A DNA stretch of 64,000 nucleotides from Photobacterium galatheae (lineage in GTDB: Bacteria; Pseudomonadota; Gammaproteobacteria; Enterobacterales; Vibrionaceae). Each line of letters opens with the position of its first letter. Within the stretch, counting starts at the first letter, position 1. Positions 28,164-39,614 of this stretch are shown here, piece after piece. Under the pieces are notes generated by a model that searched no databases, was not told the origin of the DNA, and saw only the letters and a program-made list of their open reading frames with translations. The stretch spans positions 1 through 64,000 of the forward strand of contig NZ_JMIB01000004.1 of NCBI RefSeq assembly GCF_000695255.1. The letters are read 5' to 3'. The translations under genes were made by a program, and so were the position numbers.

Positions 28164-29528
28164 TTAATTCTGATGTGGGGCGTATTTTTCGACAGCTTTG
28201 ATCAGGAGCAGTACAGGCAGACCAATCAAAGCGGTGCTCAGGAAGAAGATGTTATAGCCGAAATGGTCGACGTAGAGGCCAGAGAAACCGGCCAGAAATT
28301 TCGGGAACAGCAACATGATAGAACTGAACAGCGCATATTGCGTCGCCGAGAATGCCACATTGGTCAGGCCCGACATGAAGGCGATAAAGGCTGCTGTCGC
28401 AATTCCGGCGCTCAGGTTATCTACCGAGATCACCAGTGTGAGCATAGGCAGGCTATTGCCAATGTATGTGAATGCCATAAATAACAGGTTGGTGAGTGCT
28501 GCCAGCACGGCCCCCAGCGCCAGAATGCGTAAGGTGTTGTAACGGGTGATCAATAGACCACCGAGGCCAGCACCGACCAACGTCATGATCACGCCATAGA
28601 CTTTGGAAACTGTGGCCACTTCACTTTTACTGAAACCCATATCGACATAGAAGGCGTTTGCCATGATCCCCATCACGACGTCTGAAATCCGGTAACAACC
28701 GATCAGGGCCAGCAACAGCATGCCGGCTTTGCCATAGCGCTTGAAAAAGTCCAGGAATGGCATGATGGCTGAGGTATACGACCAGGCCATCGCTCTGGCC
28801 AGCGGGTAGGGCACATTGGCATCCTGAAGGCGCAGACGCATTTCTGTCTCAAGTTTGTCGATGGCTTTGCCATTCGATTGAGGTTCATGAATGCACAATG
28901 CAGTGATAAAGCCCACCGACATCAAGCCCGCCATGATGAAGTATGCCGTTTTCCAGCCAATGGGATCGTAGCTGGTGTCTGAGCCAAACAGCGCTGCAAT
29001 AGCCAGCACACCCGCACCCGCCATAATCATGGCCAGTCGGTAGCCTGTCATATATGCGGCGGCCAGAGCAGCCTGCAAACGCTCCGTGGCCAGTTCAATC
29101 CGGTAAGCATCGATCACGATGTCCTGCGATGCCGAGGCAATGGCGACAATCACCGCAAAGATGGCTAACTGGGAGAGGTCTGCTTGTGGATTACTGATCG
29201 CCATGCCGCAGAGCGAAGCAATAATCAGTAATTGGGAAAAGACCATCCAGCCTCGTCGCCGTCCTAAAAGTTTTGAAAACAGCGGCACGGGAAAGCGATC
29301 AATGAGCGGAGACCAGGCCCATTTAAATCCATAGGCCAGAGCCACCCAACTGAAGTAGCCAATATCGGTCCGGCTGACTTCCGCTTCCCGTAACCAGAAA
29401 GACAGGGTTCCAAAAACCAGTAGAATTGGCAGGCCAGACGAGAAGCCCAGTGCCAGCATGATCAGGACTTTCTTTTCTAGATAAACACGCCAGCCAGTGC
29501 CGGGACGGTCGTCAACAGCTTGCTCCAT
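28164..29528 (-). CDS. ampG: AmpG muropeptide MFS permease
   Basis: AmpG imports anhydro-muropeptides from the periplasm for cell-wall recycling and so affects AmpC induction where that system exists. The 454-residue protein has the MFS fold with about 12-14 helices and the family start LEKKVLIMLALGFSSGLPILLVFGTLSFWLR in pieces near residues 18-48. DIVIDAYRIE is the conserved block at about 134-143. It stands alone and is flanked by two related palindromes. Confidence 0.92.
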   Translation of the reverse strand: MEQAVDDRPGTGWRVYLEKKVLIMLALGFSSGLPILLVFGTLSFWLREAEVSRTDIGYFSWVALAYGFKWAWSPLIDRFPVPLFSKLLGRRRGWMVFSQLLIIASLCGMAISNPQADLSQLAIFAVIVAIASASQDIVIDAYRIELATERLQAALAAAYMTGYRLAMIMAGAGVLAIAALFGSDTSYDPIGWKTAYFIMAGLMSVGFITALCIHEPQSNGKAIDKLETEMRLRLQDANVPYPLARAMAWSYTSAIMPFLDFFKRYGKAGMLLLALIGCYRISDVVMGIMANAFYVDMGFSKSEVATVSKVYGVIMTLVGAGLGGLLITRYNTLRILALGAVLAALTNLLFMAFTYIGNSLPMLTLVISVDNLSAGIATAAFIAFMSGLTNVAFSATQYALFSSIMLLFPKFLAGFSGLYVDHFGYNIFFLSTALIGLPVLLLIKAVEKYAPHQN

Positions 29529-29566
29529 CGGAATGGACCCTCTTCTGCATAAAAATAAAACACGCG

Positions 29567-29616
29567 TTGTCCAGTCTGACGTGGTGCGGTACAGATTGCA
29601 CCTTCAGACCGGACAA
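29567..29616. repeat. 50-bp imperfect palindrome upstream of ampG
   Basis: The arms are TTGTCC-a-GTCTGA (29567-29579) and TCAGAC-c-GGACAA (29604-29616), with an inner GGTGC/GCACC stem (29583-29587 with 29598-29602). It lies 39-88 bases before the ampG start and would form a hairpin in its leader or promoter. It shares TTCAGACC(A/G)GACAAAG with the palindrome after ampG. Confidence 0.7.
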
Positions 29617-29698
29617 AGATATAAAGGTATCAGCATGTCGGGGGGAGAAAAACCATCAAAACGTCAAAATTGTGGCGTCGTTGGGGAGAAATGTGTGT

Positions 29699-30061
29699 TT
29701 AAGGGCGAATTCCCTGCATTTTCTCTGGCGCTTCGCCGATCCCCAGCAGGTATTTGGCACCGGCAGTGACCCGAAACTGAATAAAGCAGTTGCCCAGGAG
29801 CTGGTGTTCTTCCAGGGATTCCATCAGATGGAGTAAATACCAGTAAACGGATTCATATGGGGTGTCTGGCGTGCCGCTGGCAACACAGAGTTGCCACCAG
29901 TCATGGAGTTGCTCTGTGCAGGTTTGCCTTAAGGCGTCGTAACTGGTTTCCCCATTGATGGTGCCCAGCATCGACAGCGCTAATGCAGGCGCGTGGTCAG
30001 CAATGTGACGGGCGATTTGCTCCGTTGGCACATCCGGCTGTGAGGAAACGAGTCTAAGCAT
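29699..30061 (-). CDS. Conserved-looking protein of unknown function
   Basis: I do not recognise this 120-residue protein. It is helical, acidic and soluble by composition, with Trp-rich middle segments (QLHDWWQLC, YWYLLHLMESLEE) and no signal peptide. I start at ATG 30061, which has AGGTG six bases upstream. The alternative GTG at 30070 lacks such a site. It follows the cyclophilin gene by about 40 bases on the same strand and probably belongs to the YajG-cyclophilin transcript. Confidence 0.7.
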   Translation of the reverse strand: MLRLVSSQPDVPTEQIARHIADHAPALALSMLGTINGETSYDALRQTCTEQLHDWWQLCVASGTPDTPYESVYWYLLHLMESLEEHQLLGNCFIQFRVTAGAKYLLGIGEAPEKMQGIRP

Positions 30062-30102
30062 GGGGATCACCTGGCCGCAGACTCACGGCCAGGGACGTCA
30101 GT

Positions 30103-30657
30103 CTACTTTTTGATAATGTTGATGGCTTTAATAACTATAGGCTGCTGAGGTACATCTTTCATACCTATTGAGCGGACTGTTGTTGTAGGAATTGCGGCCA
30201 TTTTTTCAATAACTGAGAACCCTTTCACAACTTTGCCGAATACCGCATAGCCCGGACGGTTCGCCTGACCATCCAAAAAGGTGTTGTTCTGGTAGTTAAT
30301 ATAAAACTGACGGGTTGCAGAATCAGCCACCTGAGTCCGGGCCATGGCGATCGTCGCTCGTTGGTTGCTCAGGCCATTGTCCGATTCGTTCTTGATGGGA
30401 TCGTAGCTCGGACGACGGTTTAACTCAGCATCAAAGCCACCTCCCTGAGCCATGAAACCAGGAATCACGCGGTGGAAAATGGTGCCGACGTAGCTGCCAT
30501 CTTCGACGTAGCGCAGGAAGTTCTTGGTGGTGACCGGTGCTTTTTCTTCGTTCAGCTCAACCACAAATTCTCCCAGACTGGTTTCTACGGCAACTTGTGT
30601 AGCGGCTGCAGCAGAAAACGACAGGGTTAGCAGGGCAGCAGTTAAAATTCGGCGCAT
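30103..30657 (-). CDS. ppiA: Periplasmic cyclophilin-type peptidyl-prolyl isomerase
   Basis: This 184-residue precursor has a signal peptide (MRRILTAALLTLSFSAAAA) and a cyclophilin domain with FHRVIPGFMAQGGG (catalytic Arg), ARTQVADSATRQFYIN and FGKVVKGFSVIEKM. It catalyses cis-trans isomerisation of prolyl bonds during folding in the periplasm, like E. coli PpiA. Its ATG shares one base with the stop of the upstream YajG gene (TAATG), so translation is coupled. Confidence 0.9.
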   Translation of the reverse strand: MRRILTAALLTLSFSAAAATQVAVETSLGEFVVELNEEKAPVTTKNFLRYVEDGSYVGTIFHRVIPGFMAQGGGFDAELNRRPSYDPIKNESDNGLSNQRATIAMARTQVADSATRQFYINYQNNTFLDGQANRPGYAVFGKVVKGFSVIEKMAAIPTTTVRSIGMKDVPQQPIVIKAINIIKK

Positions 30658-31226
30658 TACAGGTTCTCCTCCATGTAGCTGTTCAGTTCAGTATCGGTTT
30701 GGATATCACGCAGGACGGCATCCATCAGGCCGTTCATAGCCAGTTCCATTGACGCCGCAGAGGCGGTCATGGCACCTTCCCGGGATGACTTGCCTGCATA
30801 ACGCTTGATAAATTTGCCGTTGGGCGTGGTCAGAACCAGCTGGAGCTGCAGTTTACTGCTCAGGGTGTGGCTGAGTGTGCTTTGCTTGACGTTGACCAAG
30901 GCTTCCAGAATGTCCAGACGCAGTGTGCTCTGGCTGTCGTGGTCAATTTGAATGCCCTGAGATTCTAACTGACGGGATAGCGCATTTTGCAGGGTTTGAC
31001 GCAGGTTTTCCCGGGCATGCAGCGGGTGAACATTCTTGTCGCCGTTATCGATCACGGCAACAAATTGTGCTGTGCGAAGGTCACGGCTTTCCAGGTTCAG
31101 GTGCAAACCCTGTACACTTGGCTGAGCGGCCAGTGTCGGGGTTGGCTGAAGGGAAAGCTGCGTATCCGTTGGCGCAGTACAGGCCGTTAAAGCCAGTAGT
31201 GAGACAGCAAAAACAAGCGGTTTCAT
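30657..31226 (-). CDS. YajG-family lipoprotein
   Basis: This 189-residue lipoprotein has signal peptide MKPLVFAVSLLALTACTAP, with lipobox LTAC (Cys at residue 16). The mature part matches the YajG family, which in E. coli neighbours ampG and bolA, as it does here. The family role is unknown, and an outer-membrane or peptidoglycan-linked job is inferred from that linkage. It overlaps the cyclophilin gene by one base. Confidence 0.85.
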   Translation of the reverse strand: MKPLVFAVSLLALTACTAPTDTQLSLQPTPTLAAQPSVQGLHLNLESRDLRTAQFVAVIDNGDKNVHPLHARENLRQTLQNALSRQLESQGIQIDHDSQSTLRLDILEALVNVKQSTLSHTLSSKLQLQLVLTTPNGKFIKRYAGKSSREGAMTASAASMELAMNGLMDAVLRDIQTDTELNSYMEENL

Positions 31227-31281
31227 CCAGGTGTTCCTTATTTAACAGGCTGTTGGCCAGCCAAAATGTTCAAAAACGGGT

Positions 31282-32424
31282 TTATTTTTCAGCTTGATAA
31301 ACCACAAATTTATTGTTTTGAGCGATTGGGTGTACTTTAGCAAACAGGCGCTTGAGTTTTCCATCATAGCCCAGATGGCGGTTGCCGATCACAATGAGCC
31401 GGCCATGACGGCGCAGGCAACGTTTTGCATCGCAGAACATCTGCCAGGCGATATGGTCTGTAATGGTGTTTTGTTGGTGAAATGGCGGATTACACAGCAC
31501 CAGATCAGCGTCCTCATTTATCATACTTTCCAGACAGTTATCTACTTTAGCGGTCAACTGATTCCGGTTCGTCAGGTTCAGGTCAGCATTTTCGCGACAG
31601 GAAGCTACAGCCATATAGCTTTCATCAACACAGGTAATCCTGGCTTCCGGGTTGAGCCGTGCGGCATGCAAACCAATCACCCCGTTTCCGCAGCCCAAAT
31701 CAATGATGGTTTTGAGTTTTGGATCCTGAGGAATGTGTTCCAGCAGCAGCCGGGCACCAATATCCAGACTTTCACCGGAAAACACATTGGCATGATTGGT
31801 CAGCGTCAGGTTGTATTCCGGGACATCCCAGCGCTGAATGTCCGGCATGGCGGTTGCGAGTGTTTTGTCTGGCTTGCAGAAAATCAACCGGGCTTTTTTG
31901 ACGGCCAGTGATGTGCTGGTTGGCCCCAAATGTTTCTCGAACAGTTTCAGGGTCGAGGTGTGAATATCCTTGGCTTTGGCTGCGGCAATCACAGTGCAGT
32001 CGTCTGGTAAGGCAGCACACAGTTGTGCCAGTTGCCAGATCAGCAAACGGTTGTTCTTCGGCAGCTTGATTAAAACCAGTTGCGGATTCTCGGGCAACGG
32101 CGCGAGGCAATCGGTAAACGTCACCGCAGACAGATTGTTGTCCGCCAGATTCGCTTCACTGGCTTTGCGTGCAATGTAGGAATCGCCTGATGAAACGACG
32201 TTCGCCTGTGCAGCGAACCAGCAGGCCAGTGCACCAAAACCGTCGTTGAGGATCACGATGGGGCGCTCGGGCGTCAGGGCCGGTTGCTTTGCCTCTTTCA
32301 TCGCTTCGACCTGATTGATCAGGTATTCATCGGCTGCATCCCAGGCTTGCAGGGTTTCTCGGTTCCGGACGGGATAACGTTGCAGCCGCAGGCTGCGGCC
32401 ATGCAGGGTGAGCTCAGGTTTCAT
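31282..32424 (-). CDS. rlmG: 23S rRNA (guanine-1835-N2)-methyltransferase RlmG
   Basis: This 380-residue SAM-dependent methyltransferase modifies G1835 of 23S rRNA. It has two tandem Rossmann-like domains. The C-terminal one carries the SAM motif [15 protein letters not shown] and the catalytic LVLCNPPFH (NPPF) typical of N2-guanine enzymes. It starts at ATG 32424 and is divergent from bolA. Confidence 0.93.
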   Translation of the reverse strand: MKPELTLHGRSLRLQRYPVRNRETLQAWDAADEYLINQVEAMKEAKQPALTPERPIVILNDGFGALACWFAAQANVVSSGDSYIARKASEANLADNNLSAVTFTDCLAPLPENPQLVLIKLPKNNRLLIWQLAQLCAALPDDCTVIAAAKAKDIHTSTLKLFEKHLGPTSTSLAVKKARLIFCKPDKTLATAMPDIQRWDVPEYNLTLTNHANVFSGESLDIGARLLLEHIPQDPKLKTIIDLGCGNGVIGLHAARLNPEARITCVDESYMAVASCRENADLNLTNRNQLTAKVDNCLESMINEDADLVLCNPPFHQQNTITDHIAWQMFCDAKRCLRRHGRLIVIGNRHLGYDGKLKRLFAKVHPIAQNNKFVVYQAEK

Positions 32425-32597
32425 TCAGGCTATCTTTAGGGTATGTTGTCGGGTTGAATATTTTCGCAGATGCTGGCGATGCTGCAAAGACTAACCTGAT
32501 CACTGTGGCCGATTGTTGTGTTTTTCCACAAAATGCCGCTGTATTTTTCACCATGACGGTTTTTCGGGCAGTGGGCAGCGCCGTATCAGGAGGACAT

Positions 32598-32909
32598 ATG
32601 ATCCAGGAACGCATCGAACAAAAACTGCAGCAATCTTTATCTCCGGTTCACCTGGAAGTGGTGAATGAAAGCTATATGCACAATGTGCCAAAAGGGGCTG
32701 AAAGTCACTTTAAGGTCATTGTTGTCAGCCACGAATTTGAAGGTCAGCGCCTGATTGGTCGCCATAGAGCGGTAAATACGGTTTTGGCCGACGAACTGGC
32801 AAATCATATCCATGCGTTGGCGATTCACACCTACACACCGGAGGAGTGGCAGACCCAACAAGCGGCACCGGCTTCACCGGCTTGTTTGGGTGGCAGTAAG
32901 TTCGGGTAA
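32598..32909 (+). CDS. bolA: BolA family protein
   Basis: This 103-residue protein has the BolA fold with [20 protein letters not shown] and [17 protein letters not shown], and the His that binds [2Fe-2S] with monothiol glutaredoxins. BolA affects cell shape and stress responses. The strong AGGAGG before ATG 32598 fixes the start; the longer frame is upstream sequence. It is followed by its own terminator. Confidence 0.95.
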   Translation: MIQERIEQKLQQSLSPVHLEVVNESYMHNVPKGAESHFKVIVVSHEFEGQRLIGRHRAVNTVLADELANHIHALAIHTYTPEEWQTQQAAPASPACLGGSKFG

Positions 32910-32942
32910 GTTAAGCTATACCGATTGACAGAACGAACAGAT

Positions 32943-32967
32943 AAAAACCGCAGCTTTGCGGTTTTTT
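32943..32967 (+). terminator. Rho-independent terminator of bolA
   Basis: AAAAACCGCA (32943-32952) pairs with TGCGGTTTTT (32957-32966) around GCTT, with a T-run at the 3' side. Confidence 0.93.
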
Positions 32968-33580
32968 ACAGCCTGAAGTTTGAAGTCGGTAAGTGAGTGA
33001 AGTTGGAATGATGGCGTAAGATGCGTGTCGTTCGTTTTTTATTCGCATTGGGCGTATGTAAATCACTTTGACTTCTGCTGGGGCGTCTATACTGACTCCC
33101 GAATATCTCTAAGGTGGTTTCCTGGTGTGAGAGATTGAAAACATATGTTGCAGAAACGATGCAAAATTGCATGGAATTTTGCTGCTTTATAGACATCGAA
33201 TGCGTGAGTTTAACCGACGGTCCTGTGGTGTTGAGAAATTGATACTGGATTGTAAAGAGCAGAAAAACACAATGATCGTAGCAAGTGCCGGATGATTCAC
33301 CGCAAGTGTGCGTTGGGTCAAATTTATCTATCACAGTGATTCTTAGCACATCAGCTATCGCTGAATTTCAGTCCGATTAGCGAGCTTTGCCATAGTAAAA
33401 AGCAGTTGATTAATGCTAAAATCCGGCCCTCGAAAATACTCGTCATCCCATTGTGTGATGAAAGAGTAAATAGGATGTTGCGGTGCTGGTGGTTTCTGAT
33501 ACCGGCTTCGGACCAAGGAAAGTCGTGTCTAAATTGCGCAATAACAAGTTCTTTTTCCCGTTAATGTAGTGCAAGTGCGT
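32968..33580 (+). promoter_or_regulatory. Long upstream region of the nqr operon
   Basis: No convincing gene lies in these 613 bases. A hairpin GCAAAATT-N6-AATTTTGC (33161-33182) and a TCATCCCA/TGTGATGA dyad near 33442-33462 are visible. TTGCCA (33388) and TAAAAT (33416) resemble promoter elements but are not properly spaced to each other. I see no consensus riboswitch. Confidence 0.4.
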
Positions 33581-34921
33581 ATGATTACAATAAAGAAGGG
33601 TCTGGATATCCCAATTGCTGGGACTCCTACCCAGGCGATAAATGATGGCAAAGCCATCACTCGAGTCGCCTTGCTTGGCGAAGAATACGTCGGTATGCGT
33701 CCAACGATGCATGTCCGCGTAGGGGATGTAGTAAAAAAAGGTCAGGTGCTCTTCGAAGATAAGAAGAACCCGGGCGTGAAATTTACTGCTCCAGCCAGCG
33801 GCAAGGTTGTGGAAGTCAATCGTGGTGCTAAGCGTGTTCTCCAGTCTGTCGTCATCGATATCGAAGGCGATGAGCAGATCACCTTTAACCGTTACGACAA
33901 AGCGCAGCTATCACAGCTGGACCGCGCTGCTATTGTAGAGCAGTTAGTCGAGTCTGGTCTGTGGACAGCATTGCGTACACGTCCGTTCAGCAAGGTTCCT
34001 GCAATCGATGCTGAAACGCAGGCGATCTTTGTCAATGCAATGGATTCCAACCCATTGGCAGCCAATCCGGAAGTGATCATCAACGAACAAGGCGAAGCCT
34101 TCGTTGCTGGTCTGGCCCTTCTGTCTCGTCTGACAAGTGGCAAAGTTTATGTGTGTAAGTCTGGTGCAAGCCTGCCACGCAGTAACGAAGCCAATGTTGA
34201 AGAGCATGTATTCAACGGTCCGCATCCAGCGGGTCTGGTGGGTACACATATCCACACTCTGTTCGGCGCCGACATGAACAATGTTGCGTGGCACCTGAAC
34301 TATCAGGATGTGATTGCCTTTGGTCAATTGTTCCTGACGGGTGAACTGCATGCTGAGCGTGTGGTTTCTCTGGCAGGTCCGGCTGTGAATGAACCGCGTC
34401 TGATCCGTACCCTGATTGGTGCTTCGATTGATCAGCTGACGGACGGCGAGCTGCTGACCGGTGAACTGCGTGTGCTGTCTGGTTCAGTGCTGAATGGTAT
34501 TCATGCAACTGGTCCTCATGCTTATCTGGGTCGTTACCATCTGCAGGTTTCTGCACTGCGTGAAGGCCGTGAGAAAGAGTTCATGGGCTGGATCACGCCT
34601 GGTAAGAACAAATTCTCTGTCACACGCGCTTTCTTTAGCCAATTTTTCCCAGGCCAACTGTACAACATGACCACCACCACCAATGGTAGTGAGCGTTCTA
34701 TGGTGCCAATCGGTAACTATGAGCGTGTCATGCCACTGGACATTGAGCCAACACTGCTGTTGCGTGATCTGTGTGCCGGTGATAGCGATAGTGCCCAACT
34801 GCTGGGTGTGCTGGAACTGGACGAAGAAGATCTGGCGCTGTGTACCTTCGTGTGCCCAGGTAAGTATGAGTACGGTCCAATGCTACGTGCATGCCTGGAC
34901 AAGATTGAGAAGGAAGGGTAA
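33581..34921 (+). CDS. nqrA: Na+-translocating NADH:quinone reductase subunit A
   Basis: NqrA is the 446-residue peripheral subunit of Na+-NQR, which oxidises NADH, reduces ubiquinone and exports Na+. The start [14 protein letters not shown] and the end are collinear with V. cholerae NqrA (446 residues). ATG 33581 gives this length. The frame upstream of it adds four residues from a GTG. No clear Shine-Dalgarno site precedes it. It is the first gene of nqrABCDEF. Confidence 0.97.
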   Translation: MITIKKGLDIPIAGTPTQAINDGKAITRVALLGEEYVGMRPTMHVRVGDVVKKGQVLFEDKKNPGVKFTAPASGKVVEVNRGAKRVLQSVVIDIEGDEQITFNRYDKAQLSQLDRAAIVEQLVESGLWTALRTRPFSKVPAIDAETQAIFVNAMDSNPLAANPEVIINEQGEAFVAGLALLSRLTSGKVYVCKSGASLPRSNEANVEEHVFNGPHPAGLVGTHIHTLFGADMNNVAWHLNYQDVIAFGQLFLTGELHAERVVSLAGPAVNEPRLIRTLIGASIDQLTDGELLTGELRVLSGSVLNGIHATGPHAYLGRYHLQVSALREGREKEFMGWITPGKNKFSVTRAFFSQFFPGQLYNMTTTTNGSERSMVPIGNYERVMPLDIEPTLLLRDLCAGDSDSAQLLGVLELDEEDLALCTFVCPGKYEYGPMLRACLDKIEKEG

Positions 34922-34924
34922 TTC

Positions 34925-36169
34925 ATGAGCCTCAAGAATTTCCTCGAGCAGATCGAACACCACTTTGAGCCAGGTGGTAAGCATGAGAAGTGGTTTGCAC
35001 TGTACGAAGCAGTTGCAACCGTGCTGTATACCCCAGGTATGGTCACCCGTACTGGCTCTCACGTACGTGACAGTATCGACCTGAAACGTATCATGATCAT
35101 GGTCTGGTTGGCCGTATTCCCAGCAATGTTCTGGGGTATGTACAACGTGGGCCATCAGGCTGTTGCTGGTCTGAACCACTTGTATGCCGGTGCAGAACTG
35201 GTGAAAGTGATTCAGGGCGACTGGCATTACTGGCTGACCGAAGCGCTGGGCGGCACCTTAGGTGCTGATGCAGGCTGGGGCAGTAAAATGCTGTTGGGTG
35301 CAACCTACTTCCTGCCAATCTACGCGACTGTGTTTATCGTCGGTGGTTTCTGGGAAGTGCTGTTCTGTATGATCCGTAAACACGAAGTGAACGAAGGTTT
35401 CTTTGTGACTTCGATTCTGTTTGCGCTGATCGTTCCGCCAACACTGCCATTATGGCAGGCGGCACTGGGGATTACCTTCGGTGTTGTTGTGGCGAAAGAA
35501 GTCTTCGGTGGTACTGGCCGTAACTTCCTGAACCCTGCGCTGGCTGGCCGTGCCTTCCTGTTCTTCGCCTATCCTGCTCAGATCTCTGGTGATCTGGTGT
35601 GGACTGCTGCCGATGGTTTCTCTGGTGCAACGGCACTGAGCCAGTGGGCGACCGGTGGTCAGGCTGCCGTAGTGAACACGATGACTGGCGAAGCGATTAG
35701 CTGGATGGATGCGTTCATTGGCCGTATTCCAGGTTCGATTGGTGAAGTCTCAACGCTGTTCATTTTCATTGGCGGTGCCTTCATTGTGTATCTGGGAATT
35801 GCGTCCTGGCGTATCATTGCCGGTACGATGATCGGTATGGTTGCGGCTGCAACCCTGTTCAACATCATTGGTTCTCAAACGAATGCAATGTTCAGCATGC
35901 CATGGCACTGGCACCTGGTTCTGGGTGGCTTTGCGTTCGGTATGATGTTCATGGCCACTGACCCTGTTTCTGCTGCTTTCACCAATAAAGGAAAGTGGTG
36001 GTATGGTGCACTGATCGGTGTGATGGCTGTTCTGATTCGTGTGGTTAACCCTGCGTATCCGGAAGGCATGATGCTGGCGATTCTGTTCGCTAACCTGTTT
36101 GCCCCGCTGTTTGACCATGCAGTGATTCAAGGCAACATCAAACGGAGACTGGCTCGTCATGTCAAGTAA
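34925..36169 (+). CDS. nqrB: Na+-NQR subunit B
   Basis: This 414-residue membrane subunit carries covalent FMN at Thr236 in SGATAL, the same position as in V. cholerae NqrB. It also binds riboflavin and forms part of the sodium pathway. It has about ten helices, with [17 protein letters not shown] as the family block. The ATG is three bases after nqrA and has a GAAGGA site. The end overlaps nqrC by 11 bases. Confidence 0.97.
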   Translation: MSLKNFLEQIEHHFEPGGKHEKWFALYEAVATVLYTPGMVTRTGSHVRDSIDLKRIMIMVWLAVFPAMFWGMYNVGHQAVAGLNHLYAGAELVKVIQGDWHYWLTEALGGTLGADAGWGSKMLLGATYFLPIYATVFIVGGFWEVLFCMIRKHEVNEGFFVTSILFALIVPPTLPLWQAALGITFGVVVAKEVFGGTGRNFLNPALAGRAFLFFAYPAQISGDLVWTAADGFSGATALSQWATGGQAAVVNTMTGEAISWMDAFIGRIPGSIGEVSTLFIFIGGAFIVYLGIASWRIIAGTMIGMVAAATLFNIIGSQTNAMFSMPWHWHLVLGGFAFGMMFMATDPVSAAFTNKGKWWYGALIGVMAVLIRVVNPAYPEGMMLAILFANLFAPLFDHAVIQGNIKRRLARHVK

Positions 36170-36942
36170 GAACGATAGCATCAAGAAAACGCTGACCGTT
36201 GTTGTTGCCCTGAGTCTGGTGTGCTCGATTGTGGTTTCAACTGCGGCAGTTATGCTGCGTCCGATGCAGCAAGTGAACGCGAAGCTGGATGTACAGCGCA
36301 ACATTCTGTCCGTGGCAGGTCTGCTGCAAGAGGGTGTGAAAGTTGGTGAAACGTACAACCAGTACATTGAACCAAAACTGGTTGATCTGAAAACCGGCAA
36401 CTTCGTTGATTCTGTTGATGGAAAATCACCAGCAGACTATGACCAGCGTGACGCAACGAAAAATCCGGCTCTGTCTGAGAAACTGGATCCAGCCACTGAC
36501 CCAGCGAAGCTGATTCGTCTGGCAAACGTTGCCAAGATTTATCTGGTGAAAGATGACAACAATCAGATCCAGAAGCTGATCCTGCCTGTGAATGGTAAAG
36601 GTCTGTGGTCGATGATGTACGCATTCGTTGCGGTTGAAACCGACGGTAACACAGTTTCTGGCATCACTTACTACGAGCAGGGTGAAACCCCTGGACTGGG
36701 TGGTGAAGTTGAAAACCCGAAATGGCGTGCTCAGTGGGAAGGCAAAAAACTGTTTGATGACAGTTTCAAACCTGCAATCCATGTCGTGAAAGGTGGCGCA
36801 CCTGAAGGTGATGCTCACGGTATCGACGGCCTGTCAGGTGCAACACTGACAAGCAACGGCGTGCAGAATACCTTCCAGTTCTGGTTGGGTGAAAACGGCT
36901 TTGGTCCGTTCCTGACTAAAGTGCGTAACGGAGGCCTGAACA

Positions 36943-36950
<8 letters not shown>
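36159..36950 (+). CDS. nqrC: Na+-NQR subunit C
   Basis: This 263-residue subunit has one N-terminal membrane helix and a periplasmic FMN-binding domain. The FMN-accepting Thr229 lies in [12 protein letters not shown]. The flavin is attached by ApbE, whose gene is downstream. It overlaps nqrB and nqrD, as expected for a tightly coupled operon. Confidence 0.97.
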
Positions 36951-37575
<625 letters not shown>

Positions 37576-37582
37576 GGGAAAC

Positions 37583-38179
37583 ATGGAACATTATATTGGC
37601 TTACTGGTTCGTTCGATTTTCATCGAGAACATGGCACTGTCTTTCTTCCTGGGAATGTGTACATTCCTGGCGGTTTCAAAGAAAGTCAAAACGTCTTTTG
37701 GTCTGGGTGTTGCGGTTACCGTTGTCCTGACCATTGCTGTGCCTGTGAACAATCTGGTTTATAACCTGCTGTTGAAAGATGGTGCAATTGCTGAAGGCGT
37801 GGACCTGACGTTCCTGAACTTCATCACCTTCATCGGTGTGATTGCGGCACTGGTACAGATTCTGGAAATGATTCTGGACCGTTTCTTCCCGCCGCTGTAC
37901 AACGCGCTGGGTATTTTCCTGCCGCTGATCACCGTGAACTGTGCGATCTTCGGTGGCGTATCCTTCATGGTACAGCGTGACTACAACTTTGCTGAGTCTG
38001 TTGTGTACGGTTTTGGCTCTGGTGTGGGCTGGATGCTGGCAATCGTTGCTCTGGCGGGTATCCGCGAGAAGCTGAAATATGCTGACGTACCAGCGGGCCT
38101 GCGTGGTCTGGGTATCACCTTTATCACCGTTGGTCTTATGGCGTTGGGCTTTATGTCCTTCTCCGGTGTACAGCTGTAA
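37583..38179 (+). CDS. nqrE: Na+-NQR subunit E
   Basis: This 198-residue membrane subunit is homologous to NqrD in inverted topology, with LFLGMC-like and VNCAIFGG segments carrying the iron-site Cys residues. ATG 37583 ([11 protein letters not shown]) gives the normal length and follows AAGGAG closely. The longer frame begins inside nqrD. Confidence 0.96.
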   Translation: MEHYIGLLVRSIFIENMALSFFLGMCTFLAVSKKVKTSFGLGVAVTVVLTIAVPVNNLVYNLLLKDGAIAEGVDLTFLNFITFIGVIAALVQILEMILDRFFPPLYNALGIFLPLITVNCAIFGGVSFMVQRDYNFAESVVYGFGSGVGWMLAIVALAGIREKLKYADVPAGLRGLGITFITVGLMALGFMSFSGVQL

Positions 38180-38201
38180 TCAGGATAATAAGGAATAATT
38201 C

Positions 38202-39428
38202 ATGAATGTTATTATTCTTGGCGTAGTTATGTTCACCTTGATTATCCTGGCTCTGGTTTTAGTGATCCTGTTCGCTAAATCCAAGCTGGTACCATCAGGT
38301 GACATTACTATCCTAATCAACAACGACCCTGAAAAAGCGATTACGACCCCTGCGGGTGGTAAGCTTCTGGGTGCTCTGGCGAGCAGCGGTATCTTTGTAT
38401 CCTCTGCTTGTGGCGGTGGTGGTTCTTGTGGCCAATGCCGTGTGAAAGTGAAATCAGGTGGTGGTGATATTCTGCCAACTGAGTTGGATCACATTACAAA
38501 AGGTGAAGCCCGTGAAGGTGAGCGTCTGTCCTGCCAGGTCAACGTGAAAGCCGACATGGACATCGAGCTGCCAGAAGAAATCTTTGGTGTGAAAAAGTGG
38601 GACTGTACAGTTATCTCTAACGATAACAAGGCAACCTTCATCAAAGAACTGAAGCTGGGGATTCCAGACGGTGAGTCTGTACCATTCCGTGCGGGTGGTT
38701 ATATCCAGATCGAAGCGCCTGCTCACCATGTGAAGTATGCAGATTACGACATTCCTGAAGAATATCGTGAGGACTGGGATAAATTTAACCTGTTCCGTTA
38801 CGAGTCGAAAGTGAATGAGCACACAATCCGTGCATACTCGATGGCGAACTATCCGGAAGAGGAAGGCATCATCATGCTGAACGTGCGTATTGCCACGCCG
38901 CCACCTCGTAACCCGGATGTCCCACCAGGCATCATGTCATCTTACATCTGGTCACTGAAGGCCGGTGATAAAGTGACGATTTCTGGTCCGTTCGGTGAGT
39001 TCTTCGCAAAAGACACAGATGCAGAAATGGTCTTCATCGGTGGTGGTGCGGGTATGGCACCAATGCGTTCTCACATCTTCGACCAGCTGAAGCGTCTGCA
39101 CTCTAAGCGTAAGATGAGCTTCTGGTATGGTGCTCGTTCTAAGCGTGAAATGTTCTATGTTGAAGATTTCGATATGCTGCAAGACGAGAACGATAACTTT
39201 GAGTGGTTCTGTGCCCTGTCTGATCCGATGCCTGAGGACAACTGGGACGGTTACACTGGCTTCATCCACAATGTGCTTTATGAAAACTACCTGAAAGATC
39301 ATGAAGCACCGGAAGACTGCGAATACTACATGTGTGGTCCACCGATGATGAACGCCGCTGTGATCAGCATGCTGAAAGATCTGGGTGTTGAAGATGAAAA
39401 CATCCTGCTGGATGACTTCGGTGGCTAA
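38202..39428 (+). CDS. nqrF: Na+-NQR subunit F, NADH-oxidising
   Basis: NqrF is the 408-residue entry point for NADH electrons. It has an N-terminal membrane helix, a [2Fe-2S] ferredoxin domain ([16 protein letters not shown] with a later Cys in LSCQV) and a C-terminal FAD/NADH reductase domain (RAYSMANYP for [15 protein letters not shown] for NADH). The length equals V. cholerae NqrF. It is the last subunit gene and is followed by a terminator. Confidence 0.97.
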   Translation: MNVIILGVVMFTLIILALVLVILFAKSKLVPSGDITILINNDPEKAITTPAGGKLLGALASSGIFVSSACGGGGSCGQCRVKVKSGGGDILPTELDHITKGEAREGERLSCQVNVKADMDIELPEEIFGVKKWDCTVISNDNKATFIKELKLGIPDGESVPFRAGGYIQIEAPAHHVKYADYDIPEEYREDWDKFNLFRYESKVNEHTIRAYSMANYPEEEGIIMLNVRIATPPPRNPDVPPGIMSSYIWSLKAGDKVTISGPFGEFFAKDTDAEMVFIGGGAGMAPMRSHIFDQLKRLHSKRKMSFWYGARSKREMFYVEDFDMLQDENDNFEWFCALSDPMPEDNWDGYTGFIHNVLYENYLKDHEAPEDCEYYMCGPPMMNAAVISMLKDLGVEDENILLDDFGG

Positions 39429-39451
39429 GACTGCCTGAAGCATCACTTAAG

Positions 39452-39482
39452 AATGGCTGACCTTCTGGGTCAGCCATTTTTC
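39452..39482 (+). terminator. Terminator after nqrF
   Basis: AATGGCTGACC (39452-39462) pairs with GGTCAGCCATT (39468-39478) around TTCTG, followed by TTT. It separates nqrA-F from apbE-nqrM, though some read-through is possible. Confidence 0.9.
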
Positions 39483-39614
39483 GTCAACCAATCCCTGATT
39501 TGTCCTTGAAGAACCCGAAGCACTCACATGACCTCACACCAATGACCTGACTGAATGACATGAATGTCTGAGGCTGTCTGAGTGGCTATTTGCTGTATTT
39601 TGGAGACCCCTTGC

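Noticed and set aside
32966..33349. 127-codon minus-strand ORF upstream of nqrA
   Set aside because: Its composition is random-like, there is no ribosome binding site and no recognisable family. It is probably a chance open frame.
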